64,000 nt of DNA, taken from Roseiarcus sp963774195. GTDB taxonomy: Bacteria; Pseudomonadota; Alphaproteobacteria; Rhizobiales; Beijerinckiaceae. Below are positions 25,409 to 32,779 of the stretch, one piece after another; positions within the stretch are counted from its first letter, which is position 1, and each line of letters starts with the position of its first letter. Where the stretch lies: the NCBI GenBank assembly GCA_963774195.1, contig CAVZDY010000001.1, positions 1,488,001 to 1,552,000 of the forward strand. The letters are read 5' to 3'. The translations under genes were made by a program, and so were the position numbers. The notes below the pieces were generated by a model, which was not told the origin of the DNA, ran no database searches, and saw only the letters and a program-made list of their open reading frames with translations.

Positions 25409-26077
25409 ATGATGCACTCCGACTATTCGCAGCAGAACGCTTTCCAAAATCCGACCGGCACGCCAATACTTCATCTCCTTGCGCAATCCCTTCAAAATCA
25501 AAACCCCCAAAATGGTCTCGGCCAAGCCGCGTTCGGACAAGGGGGCTATGGCGCGTCGGGTAATCCGTCGGGAGGCCAGTTCGCTGGCGGCTGGGGGGGA
25601 GGCGGAATGCAACGCCAACTGTCGCAGCACGACGTCAGCAACATTTTGCAGCAGATTGCTCCGGTCTTGCCGCAACTCATCGCGCAGGCGCAGCAGAACC
25701 CATATCAGCAGATGGCCGCGTACGGCGGCGGAGGGTTCGGCGGACAGCGGTCCTTATCGCCTCAGGATGTCAGCGAAGTCGTTCGCCAGATTCTGCCGAT
25801 CATTCCGCAACTCCTGCAGTCGATGCAGCAGCAAAACAGCCCATGGGGGATGGGGCCGATGGGTTCCGGCCAAGGCGGTTTCGGGCAGATGGGGCAGGGG
25901 GGCTGGCAAGGGCAGGCGGCCTTTGGCTCCCAGCAAAGTCCCTTCCAGCAAAATTCCTCCCAGCAATCGCCTCAGTCCTCGATCGGGCAGCGCCTGACCC
26001 ACCAGGACGTGCATGAAATTGCGCGGCACTTGGGCGAGGTGATCCAGCAGCAGGCCTACGCCGGCCAAATGCGCTGA
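25409..26077 (+). CDS. Gln/Gly/Met-rich protein with three DVxxxxxQIxPxxPQL repeats
   Basis: A 222-residue soluble protein of strong compositional bias (Q ~20%, G and M rich). It carries three copies of a ~25-residue helix-like module: LSQHDVSNILQQIAPVLPQL (~70), LSPQDVSEVVRQILPIIPQL (~120) and the degenerate LTHQDVHEIARHLGEVIQQQ near the end. The modules are separated by low-complexity GGGGFGGQ or QGGFGQMGQGG linkers. AAGGAAGA precedes the tandem ATGs. No family recognised. The amphipathic repeats with disordered linkers suggest a self-assembling or surface-coating protein, perhaps granule-associated; this is inference only. The next gene has a related motif. Confidence 0.75.
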   Translation: MMHSDYSQQNAFQNPTGTPILHLLAQSLQNQNPQNGLGQAAFGQGGYGASGNPSGGQFAGGWGGGGMQRQLSQHDVSNILQQIAPVLPQLIAQAQQNPYQQMAAYGGGGFGGQRSLSPQDVSEVVRQILPIIPQLLQSMQQQNSPWGMGPMGSGQGGFGQMGQGGWQGQAAFGSQQSPFQQNSSQQSPQSSIGQRLTHQDVHEIARHLGEVIQQQAYAGQMR

Positions 26078-26150
26078 AAACCAGGGCGGGCAGGGCGTTC
26101 CTGCCCGCCTCTGCATTTGATCGGTTGGTCGTTGGAGAGAGGATCGCACG

Positions 26151-26666
26151 ATGGCCCATTTCCAAGCCGGCGCGTTTTTCGGCCAAAGCTCGAGAGGCGC
26201 GGATATTCCCGGCGACGATTCACGTATGCTCGCCTCCGTATTTCAGGACATCATGCCCGTTCTGGCGCGCATCCAAATGCGCGCGCCGCAAATGCCGTCG
26301 CCAGGGACGTTCGGCCACATGCCGGCGGAAACCGTCGCCGCCACGGCGCTCGTTTCCGACCTCGGCGCCGACAATCTGCGCCGCCTGACGGCCTATCTCG
26401 ACGCCAATGCGGCGTCGGTCGAGGGGCTCGAGCATTGCGCGCCGCTCGTCGCGGCGGCGGCGCGGGCCCTCGCTGCGCGGGATTACGCGCAGACCTTCAC
26501 GCTGCTGTTCGACGTCTACCGCACGATCGCCATGCTTCGCATGGAAGACCCGAAGCTGCCTCTGCCGGGGTCGATCAAGAGCGTCCAGGTGGAGGGGCGC
26601 AGGAGCGACGAGGAGCGCGGCTCCGAGGGGGACGACCAAGGGGCCTCACAGGGGCAACCGCACTAA
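26151..26666 (+). CDS. Unknown helical protein, partner of the Q-rich protein
   Basis: A 171-residue predicted helical protein with an acidic, low-complexity C-terminus (GRRSDEERGSEGDDQGASQ). Residues ~24-40 (SRMLASVFQDIMPVLARIQ) resemble the V..Q.xPxx module repeated in the preceding protein. The middle part is Ala-rich helices (LAARDYAQTFTLLFDVYRTIAMLRM). GGAGAG precedes the ATG; the gap to the upstream gene is 73 bases. No known domain. Shared motif and adjacency suggest the two products act together. Confidence 0.7.
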   Translation: MAHFQAGAFFGQSSRGADIPGDDSRMLASVFQDIMPVLARIQMRAPQMPSPGTFGHMPAETVAATALVSDLGADNLRRLTAYLDANAASVEGLEHCAPLVAAAARALAARDYAQTFTLLFDVYRTIAMLRMEDPKLPLPGSIKSVQVEGRRSDEERGSEGDDQGASQGQPH

Positions 26667-26809
26667 TTTCGCCTAGTCTGCCGGCGCGAGCTTGCTCGAT
26701 GCGATTATCTTGAATTCGTGCGTAGAAATTCCGCATTCACGGATTTTTGGGGCAGTTCTTAATGATATCCTGAGAAAGCTCGGGGCGTTTTTCAAAAGTT
26801 GGTGACAGC

Positions 26810-26826
26810 TTGGCATGACGCTTGCT
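26810..26826 (+). promoter_or_regulatory. Sigma-54 type promoter candidate
   Basis: TTGGCATGACGCTTGCT matches the -24/-12 consensus YTGGCAc-g-N4-TTGCw, with invariant GG and GC at the correct spacing. It predicts a transcript starting at about 26836, ahead of the second M48 protease gene. Confidence 0.55.
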
Positions 26827-26835
26827 TCGTCTCCG

Positions 26836-26863
26836 CGGACGGTGTTCTTGTGAACAGTGTCCG
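26836..26863. promoter_or_regulatory. 28-bp inverted repeat at the predicted transcript start
   Basis: Two 12-base arms (CGGACGGTGTTC and GAACAGTGTCCG) around TTGT pair at 11 of 12 positions, counting one G-T pair. It could be an operator or a 5' mRNA hairpin. It lies immediately downstream of the sigma-54-like element and 13 bases before a GTG start. Confidence 0.5.
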
Positions 26864-26876
26864 TTGGGGATGAGCT

Positions 26877-27827
26877 GTGTTCGACGTAACCGGATTCGAC
26901 CGCTTCGCTCTTGGGAATGGCGCTGCCGATTGTGCTGCGGCGGCGTTCGGCGTGTCGTTTGCCGATGTCCCCGAAAGGAATCGCCAGGAAGCCAAGCATC
27001 GCCGGCCCGCGCATGAAAGGCCTGCGTCGCGGTCGCCCCGCCGCACGACCGGCCAATGCCACACGCATGAGACGCGCCGCGTTATGGACGGGTTGCTCGG
27101 GCTGCTGATGGCGTGTGCGCAGGCGGCTGGGAATTCTTCCGCGGCGGAGCAGTCGCTCGCCAACATTCGCGCCAAGCTGCGCTCGACGGACGTCCAGCCT
27201 TCGGCGGTGCTTCGTACGTTCGGGGCCAAGCCGTTGCACTGTGCGGACGCCCCGGAGCTTTACGCGATCCTGCTCAGCGTGTGCGCCAGGGCGGGGATGA
27301 AGCGAGTGCCGGAGCTGTTCCTCCTGCCCGCGCAGGGTATGAACGCCTATGCCCTGGGAAGGCCGGACAACGCCTGCATCTCAGTGACTGACGGCTTGCT
27401 GCGCGGCCTCTCGCGCGACGAGGTCGCTGGCATCCTGGCGCATGAAGTCGCGCATATCCTCAACGGCGACACCTGCGCCATGAGGTGGGCGTCGGCCATC
27501 GAGGGGGAAATCGCGGCGCTAAGCGGTTTCGCTGAACTCGCGGCTCGGCAAGATCCCAGCTCGGACCTGCAGGCCTTGCTGCTCGCGTCCGCGCCTGCGG
27601 TCGCGCGGCTGCTGTTCTTCGCGCTGTCGCGCATCCGGGAACTGGCCGCCGATGCGAAAGCCATCGACCTGATCGACAATCCGGGCGCGCTGGTCGCTGC
27701 GCTGTGCAAGCTCGAATATTTTCACACCGGCCGCTCGCCGTTGCACGCCCATTTGCAGGACGGCGCGTTTTCCGGCACGCTGCGAAGCCACCCCGGCACC
27801 TGGGAGCGCATCTCCAATATGGCCTAG
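26877..27827 (+). CDS. M48-family (HtpX-like) metalloprotease
   Basis: Zinc endopeptidase. The active site is HEVAH at 189-193 of this reading, with the third ligand region RELAADAKAIDLI. Upstream sequence (KPLHCADAPELYAILLSVCARAGM, LFLLPAQGMNAYALGRPDN) matches the HtpX/M48B pattern. The GTG at 26877 has GGGGATGAG in front but adds ~69 poorly conserved, Arg/Pro-rich residues. The ATG at 27084 (MDGLLGLLMACAQ) gives a more typical protease with a hydrophobic start but lacks a good ribosome site, so the start is unsettled. A sigma-54-like promoter and an inverted repeat precede it. Confidence 0.8.
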   Translation: MFDVTGFDRFALGNGAADCAAAAFGVSFADVPERNRQEAKHRRPAHERPASRSPRRTTGQCHTHETRRVMDGLLGLLMACAQAAGNSSAAEQSLANIRAKLRSTDVQPSAVLRTFGAKPLHCADAPELYAILLSVCARAGMKRVPELFLLPAQGMNAYALGRPDNACISVTDGLLRGLSRDEVAGILAHEVAHILNGDTCAMRWASAIEGEIAALSGFAELAARQDPSSDLQALLLASAPAVARLLFFALSRIRELAADAKAIDLIDNPGALVAALCKLEYFHTGRSPLHAHLQDGAFSGTLRSHPGTWERISNMA

Positions 27828-27880
27828 CCTCGCGGTTCGGCCTCGCCCGGGTCGCCGGAGAGGCGCGGGGGGAGACGAGT

Positions 27881-28735
27881 TTGGCATTTGCGCAAGCGGT
27901 GCTCGGCATCGACGCGGCATGGACAGCGACCCAACCAAGCGGGGTCGCGCTCGTCGTCAGAGCCGGGCGGAGATGGCGCCTCGAGGCGCTCGCGCCCTCT
28001 TACCAGCATTTCCTGGGCGCAGCGCCCCAAGAGGCGCGTCCGGTCGGTTCGCCGCCGGAGCCAGGGGCGTTGTTGGCGGCTGCATCAAAATTGTGCAGCG
28101 GCGCCGTCGATTTGGTCGCCGTCGACATGCCGCTGGCCCGGTCGCCCATTTGCAAGCGCCGCGCGTCGGACCTGAAGATTTCCAGGGATTACGGAGCTCG
28201 CCACTGCGCGACCCATTCGCCGAGCGCCGAGCGCCCCGGCAAGATCAGCGACAAGTTCACTCGCGACTTCGCGTCCGCGGGCTATCCGCTGCAGACCGAG
28301 GAGCCGGTCGCGCGCGGCCTGATCGAGGTCTATCCGCATCCCGCATTGATCGAACTCACCGGCGCGGCGAGGCGGCTGGAGTACAAGGTCGCGAGGGCCG
28401 GACGCTACTGGCCCTCGCTTAAGCCGGCCGAGCGGCGCGAGCGTCTCTTTGAAAAATGGACGATGATCGCCGACTCGCTCGAGGCCGAGATCAGCGGCGT
28501 TAGGGAGAAGTTGCCAGCGGCGGCCTTTTCCGGAGGAGTCCAGATGAAGGCGTACGAGGACATGCTCGACTCAATCGTCTGCGCCTGGGTCGGACTCTGC
28601 GCGCTCGAAGGACGCGCCACTCCCCATGGCGACGACGACTCGGCGATCTGGATCCCGCGAGCTCGGAGCGACACGTCCCTCGGCGCGACGCTCAAGGAGC
28701 CTGCAAGCGCGCCGCCAGGGGTGGGATCGCCGTAG
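27881..28735 (+). CDS. DUF429 domain protein
   Basis: A 284-residue protein with an RNase H-like predicted nuclease fold. Visible marks are VLGIDAAWTATQPSGVALV at the start, VDLVAVDMPLARS..CKRRASDL in the middle, RGLIEVYPHPALIEL, and a C-terminal YEDMLDSIVCAWVGLCALEG. These acidic positions are the conserved family residues, but the activity is unproven. The TTG at 27881 follows GGGGGGAGA; a GTG six codons later is an alternative. The 3' end overlaps the convergent gluconokinase gene by 44 bases. Confidence 0.85.
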   Translation: MAFAQAVLGIDAAWTATQPSGVALVVRAGRRWRLEALAPSYQHFLGAAPQEARPVGSPPEPGALLAAASKLCSGAVDLVAVDMPLARSPICKRRASDLKISRDYGARHCATHSPSAERPGKISDKFTRDFASAGYPLQTEEPVARGLIEVYPHPALIELTGAARRLEYKVARAGRYWPSLKPAERRERLFEKWTMIADSLEAEISGVREKLPAAAFSGGVQMKAYEDMLDSIVCAWVGLCALEGRATPHGDDDSAIWIPRARSDTSLGATLKEPASAPPGVGSP

Positions 28736-29210
28736 CGAGATCGGCGTCCGCGCGAATCGTGACGACGTCGCCTTCGTCCTGCGGCGGCTCCAACGCGGCG
28801 AACTGGCTGTCGACCAGTGAGGCCGGCATGTAGTGGCCGGGGCGATGCCCGACCCGCGCGCGCATCATCTCGGGCTCGGCTTCGAGATAGACGAAGCGCA
28901 ACGCCGGCCCGGCCGCGGCGCGCAAACGATCGCGGTAAATGCGTTTAAGGGCGGAGCAGGCGAAGACCTTGGTTTGCCCCGCCGATAGGGCCTCTGCCAA
29001 AGCGGCGCCGATGCGATCGAGCCAGGGCCACCGGTCGGCATCGATTAGAGGGACGCCAGCCGTCATCTTCGCCCGCGCTTCCTCGCTGTGGAGATCGTCG
29101 CCGTCGACGAAGGTTCCGCCGAGGGCGTCGGCGAGGAGGCGTCCGACGGTGGTCTTACCCGAGCCCGAGACGCCCATCACGACGATGGCTCGACCCCCCA
29201 TCACAGACAT
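28692..29210 (-). CDS. gntK: Gluconokinase
   Basis: Cytosolic kinase converting D-gluconate plus ATP to 6-phosphogluconate for the Entner-Doudoroff or pentose phosphate pathway. The P-loop VVMGVSGSGKTTVGRLLA is followed by the family-specific FVDGDDLHSEEARAKMTAGVPLIDADRWPWL and the LRFVYLEAEPEMMRARVGHRPGHYMPASLVDSQFAALE block. At ~172 aa it is full length. ATG 29210 has GGGGGATC ahead of it and overlaps the SDR gene by ten bases; the ATG at 29202 (TGATG overlap) is possible. Confidence 0.95.
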   Translation of the reverse strand: MSVMGGRAIVVMGVSGSGKTTVGRLLADALGGTFVDGDDLHSEEARAKMTAGVPLIDADRWPWLDRIGAALAEALSAGQTKVFACSALKRIYRDRLRAAAGPALRFVYLEAEPEMMRARVGHRPGHYMPASLVDSQFAALEPPQDEGDVVTIRADADLATAIPPLAARLQAP

Positions 29211-29977
29211 GCCGTGATCCCCCCGTCGACGTAGAGAATGTGGCCATTCACGTAGCTCGAAGCGTCCGAGGCAAGGAACACGGCGGCGCCGATCAATTCG
29301 TCGACGTCGCCCCAGCGGCCCATCGGCGTGCGCGCGGCGAGCCAGGCGGAGAACTTCTCGTCCTCGACCAGCGCCTTGTTGAGCTCGGTCTTGAAGTAGC
29401 CCGGCGCGATCGCGTTGACGCGCAGGCCGTGGCGCCCCCAATCGGTGGCCATCCCCTTCGTGAGCATCTTCACGCCGCCCTTGGAGGCCGTGTAGGGCGC
29501 GATGCTGAAGCGCGCGAGTTCGCTCTGCACCGAGGCGACGTTGATGATGCTGCCGCGCTTGCGCGCGATCATGCGCCGCGCGACGGGTTGCGAAACCAGG
29601 AAGACGCTGTCGAGATTGGCGCGCATCAGTTCGCGCCAGGTCTCCTCGGGATAGTCCTCGAGAACGCCTCGTCGCTGGATGCCGGCGTTGTTGATCAGGA
29701 TGTCGATCGGCCCGAATTCGGCTTCGATGCGCGCCACGGCTTCGGCGATTTGAGCGCTGTCCGTCACGTCGAATACGGCGGGAAAGACATCGGCGCCGGT
29801 GGCGCGCAGCGATTGCGCGGCGGCCTCCACTTTCTCCGGCGTTCGTCCATTGACGACGATTCGCGCGCCCGCTGCGGCAAGCCCGCCGGCAAGCCCCAAG
29901 CCGATGCCGCCGGAAGACCCGGTGACGAGTGCAACCGCACCCTTCAGCCCGAACAGCTTGGCGACAAGCTCCGACAT
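29201..29977 (-). CDS. Gluconate 5-dehydrogenase-type SDR
   Basis: Classical short-chain dehydrogenase (258 aa). It has the cofactor motif ALVTGSSGGIGLGLA, NNAGIQRR, catalytic Ser in INVASVQSELAR, YTASK, and the C-terminal GHILYVDGGITACL. N-terminal FGLKGAVALVTG and the pairing with gluconokinase fit 5-keto-gluconate reductase/gluconate 5-dehydrogenase (IdnO/Gno type), which interconverts 5-ketogluconate and gluconate. First gene of the two-gene operon, with an operator-like palindrome 20 bases upstream. Confidence 0.88.
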   Translation of the reverse strand: MSELVAKLFGLKGAVALVTGSSGGIGLGLAGGLAAAGARIVVNGRTPEKVEAAAQSLRATGADVFPAVFDVTDSAQIAEAVARIEAEFGPIDILINNAGIQRRGVLEDYPEETWRELMRANLDSVFLVSQPVARRMIARKRGSIINVASVQSELARFSIAPYTASKGGVKMLTKGMATDWGRHGLRVNAIAPGYFKTELNKALVEDEKFSAWLAARTPMGRWGDVDELIGAAVFLASDASSYVNGHILYVDGGITACL

Positions 29978-29996
29978 CGCAACCCTCCCTTGGTCC

Positions 29997-30010
29997 TGTC
30001 ATCGATAACA
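29997..30010. promoter_or_regulatory. GntR/IdnR-like (LacI-family) operator candidate
   Basis: TGTCATCGATAACA is a near-perfect 14-bp palindrome centred on ATCGAT. It agrees at 11 of 14 positions with the E. coli gluconate-repressor type site TGTTACCGGTAACA. It lies just ahead of the gluconate dehydrogenase/kinase operon; the regulator is not in the window. Confidence 0.5.
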
Positions 30011-30130
30011 GCGTTCTCGCCCAAGAGCGACATCTTGCGCCCGTGATCCCTTTTGATCGGCGCGTTCTTGACCGTGTCGCCGCCGCCCGCGTAGCTTTTT
30101 CTAAAAGGCGCAAAGGAAAGGCGAATCGGG

Positions 30131-31354
30131 ATGGACGCGAAATCGGTGGGAATGAGCGCGGCGCGGTTGGAGCGCATTGCGCTGGCGATGCAGGCCTATG
30201 TCGATCGTGGCGTCTTTGCCGGCGTGCGCACGATTGTCGCGCGGCGCGGCGCCATCGTGCATGACGGCGCCTATGGATTGCGTGACCGAGACGCCGGCCT
30301 GCCGATGACGGCGGACGCAATTTTCCGCCTTTACTCGATGACCAAGCCGATCGTCTGCACCGCGCTCATGACGCTCTACGAGGAGGGCAGGTTTCACCTC
30401 ATTGACCCGATCGCGCGCTATCTTCCGGCCTTCGCGGGCGTCAAGGTTCTCGATGCGGATGGAACGTTGCGCGCGCCCAAGCGGCCGATGATCATTCGCG
30501 ACGTCATGGCCCACACCAGCGGCCTTTCCTACGGCTTTCTCGAGGGCACGCCGATCGGCCAGCTCTATCGCGAGGGAAAGCTCGTCGATCCCAGGGTTTC
30601 GCTGGCTGACGCCATCGACGACCTCGCGCGTTTCCCGCTCGCCTTCGATCCGGGATCGCGTTGGCACTACAGCGTCGGGATCGATGTCGCGGCGCGGCTG
30701 GTTGAAGTCATCTCCAAGCAGGCGCTTGGAGACTTCCTGCGCGAACGCCTGTTTGAGCCCTTAGGGATGAAGGATACGGCTTTTGAGGTTCCCGAGGGCA
30801 AGCGCGGTCGGCTGGCGGCTATGTATGGCCGACCGGACATCGTCGCGCCCGGTGTGACATTGGTGAAATCGTTCGCCCTGTGGGCGAATGGCGCCAACGA
30901 GACGGTCGACGTGTCGTCGAGCTACCCCGTCGATGCGCCGGCGACTTTCCAACGCGGCGGCCACGGGCTGTTCGGCACGGCGCCGGATTATTTGCGCTTC
31001 GCACAGATGTTGGTCAACGCAGGAGATCTCGACGGCGTCCGCATTCTCGGGCGCAAAACGCTAGCGCTCATGCACGCCAACCACTTGGCCCCGGAATTGT
31101 TGCCGCTCACGATCGATACGCTGCCGATCCCGGGCTACGGCTTCGGTCTCGGCTCGCGCGTGGCGCTCGACGTCGCGCAGACGGGCGTCTCCGGCTCGGT
31201 AGGGGAGTTTGGTTGGTCGGGCGCAGCGAAGACCTATTATTGGGTGGACCCAGCCGAACAGATCGTGGGCGTGTTCATGACCCAGTCGATGTCGAGCTTC
31301 GACCTGCCGGAACATGAATTGCGCGCAATCGCTTACGGCGCGATCGTGGACTGA
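30131..31354 (+). CDS. Serine hydrolase, class C beta-lactamase family
   Basis: A 407-residue hydrolase of the beta-lactamase/EstB family. The nucleophile is Ser69 in SMTK, after DAIFRLY. The second motif is RWHYSVGIDVAARLVE (YS replacing YxN), and the C-terminal GEFGWSGAAKTYYWVDP takes the HTG/KTG position. There is no signal peptide, so it is probably a cytosolic esterase or transesterase rather than a resistance enzyme. Transcribed divergently from the gluconate operon. Confidence 0.9.
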   Translation: MDAKSVGMSAARLERIALAMQAYVDRGVFAGVRTIVARRGAIVHDGAYGLRDRDAGLPMTADAIFRLYSMTKPIVCTALMTLYEEGRFHLIDPIARYLPAFAGVKVLDADGTLRAPKRPMIIRDVMAHTSGLSYGFLEGTPIGQLYREGKLVDPRVSLADAIDDLARFPLAFDPGSRWHYSVGIDVAARLVEVISKQALGDFLRERLFEPLGMKDTAFEVPEGKRGRLAAMYGRPDIVAPGVTLVKSFALWANGANETVDVSSSYPVDAPATFQRGGHGLFGTAPDYLRFAQMLVNAGDLDGVRILGRKTLALMHANHLAPELLPLTIDTLPIPGYGFGLGSRVALDVAQTGVSGSVGEFGWSGAAKTYYWVDPAEQIVGVFMTQSMSSFDLPEHELRAIAYGAIVD

Positions 31355-31365
31355 AAGCGTCCGTG

Positions 31366-31433
31366 CCGTCATCGCGAGGAGCGCAGCGACGAAGCGATCC
31401 ATGCATCCGCCTGCATCCGATTACTTCGCCTCG
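31366..31433. repeat. Family B repeat, partial copy
   Basis: Left arm only: CCGTCATCGCGAGGAGCGCA, then GACGAAGCGATCCATGC, followed by a degenerate right arm (ATTACTTCGCCTCGC). Confidence 0.65.
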
Positions 31434-31464
31434 CTTTGTTTTGATCGATCCAGCCCTTCGCGTC

Positions 31465-31555
31465 GCTGTCATGCCCGCGAAAGCGGGCATCCAGGAGTCA
31501 AAGGGCGAAGGCCTGCGGCGGTTGTCTGGGCCCCCGCCTTCGCGGGGGTGACAGC
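31465..31555. repeat. Palindromic intergenic repeat, family C
   Basis: Outer inverted ends GCTGTCA/TGACAGC enclose two hairpins, ATGCCCGCGAAAGCGGGCAT and CCCCCGCCTTCGCGGGGG. This is a common alphaproteobacterial intergenic repeat type. It sits between convergent genes and may terminate both. Confidence 0.85.
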
Positions 31556-31570
31556 TATGCCGTGTTAGCG

Positions 31571-32764
31571 TCACACTCGCGCGGCTATCGCATCGACGGC
31601 AGTGCGAACCCAGCCCAAGCGCGCTGCCGGCACGAGACCATAGTTGTAGAAATTGACGCCTTCCGCGCTTGCTCTTACCGCGGCCTCGCAGCGTGTGGCG
31701 AGCTCGGCCGCATTCCTTGTCTCCGGGTAGAACAAGCGACATCCGACGCCGAGGTATTTGTCCGGGCCGATCGTGCGGCGGCTCTCGCCGATCAAGGCGG
31801 CGACGTCGCTTGGCTGCGCCGAATAGGCGCAAAGGATGACGCCGTCGCAGACCTTCGCGATCTCGCCGAGATCGCAGCCGCCGAGCCAGGCATCCTTGAG
31901 ATCGATGAGATAGATCTTGCTCTTGGCGTCGGCACGCGCGCGGATCTCGGCGATCAAGCTTGTCACTGGCTCGAAGCGCCACATCAGATATTCGTAGACC
32001 TCCGGATGCGGCTTGAAGACTTCGAGGCCGCCAGCAGGAAAATCAGGCCAGCGCGGCGCGGGGACTTCGCGCTCGCAGGTTTCGACGATCCATCGCTTCA
32101 CTGTCTCTTGCGCCCGGCGAGCGTCGACGCCCGCCTTCTGAGCCCTCGCGACGCAAGCGTCACAGAAGCAGAGCGACAGCAGGAAGTCGTCCTCCGCAGC
32201 GAGGCCGACCCCATCCTTTTCATGATGAAACTCATGCGCGAAGCCCATGAAGGACGGGCTTTCGAGTTCGACCACATCCGGCCGATAGGTCTTCGTGATG
32301 TCCTCGACGAGCGTCGCGACATAGGCGCGCGCGTCGGGGTGCGAGGGGCAGAGATTGTAATAGTTCGGATCGCCGAATGCGTTACGCGTCACGGCGTTAG
32401 GATGCAGCATCCCCAAGCGCGTGTTGTGCAGGCAGACGGTCCAACAGGAGACTTTCACCCCGCCGGCATCGCGGCGGCGGGTAAGCTCGCCGAGCACGTC
32501 GCCGCGCTGCGCGACGAGTTCGGCGACCTTGGGCTGAATGACGAGCCCGTCCCATCGACGCGGCGTCGGCTCGAAATAGATCGTGCCGTCCTCTGGGAAA
32601 TAAGCTTTGCGGCGCGGGCTGCGCGGCTGAAGAAAGCGGCCGGCGTGGTAGGACGTCGCCAGGCTGATGCAATTGACGCCGGCGCGATCCCGCAAATCCT
32701 CAATCGTCGCGTCGTAGCCGATATCGAGGATGTCCCAGGGGTAGGTCCACATCGAAGCGTGCAT
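31571..32764 (-). CDS. Unclassified TIM-barrel-like protein of a sugar/amide catabolic operon
   Basis: A 397-residue cytosolic protein. The pattern of strands and charged loops suggests a glycoside-hydrolase-like TIM barrel: MWTYPWDILD at the N-terminus, ISLATSYHAGRFLQPRSPRR, KVSCWTVCLHNTRLG, VVELESPSFMGFAHEFHHEKDG, LCFCDACVARA, KIYLIDLKD. Glu and Asp residues are available in ELESPSF and LIDLKD, but no catalytic pair can be assigned. Similar proteins of unknown function occur beside sugar transporters. It starts 15 bases after the D-aminoacylase stop with GGAGAG ahead, so is the second gene of that operon. Confidence 0.75.
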   Translation of the reverse strand: MHASMWTYPWDILDIGYDATIEDLRDRAGVNCISLATSYHAGRFLQPRSPRRKAYFPEDGTIYFEPTPRRWDGLVIQPKVAELVAQRGDVLGELTRRRDAGGVKVSCWTVCLHNTRLGMLHPNAVTRNAFGDPNYYNLCPSHPDARAYVATLVEDITKTYRPDVVELESPSFMGFAHEFHHEKDGVGLAAEDDFLLSLCFCDACVARAQKAGVDARRAQETVKRWIVETCEREVPAPRWPDFPAGGLEVFKPHPEVYEYLMWRFEPVTSLIAEIRARADAKSKIYLIDLKDAWLGGCDLGEIAKVCDGVILCAYSAQPSDVAALIGESRRTIGPDKYLGVGCRLFYPETRNAAELATRCEAAVRASAEGVNFYNYGLVPAARLGWVRTAVDAIAARV

Positions 32765-32779
32765 CGCGGGCTCTCCGGT

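Noticed and set aside
28692..30320. A single 542-codon minus-strand frame spanning two genes
   Set aside because: Only its last third is real (gluconokinase). The first two-thirds are out of frame with the SDR gene that occupies that DNA.
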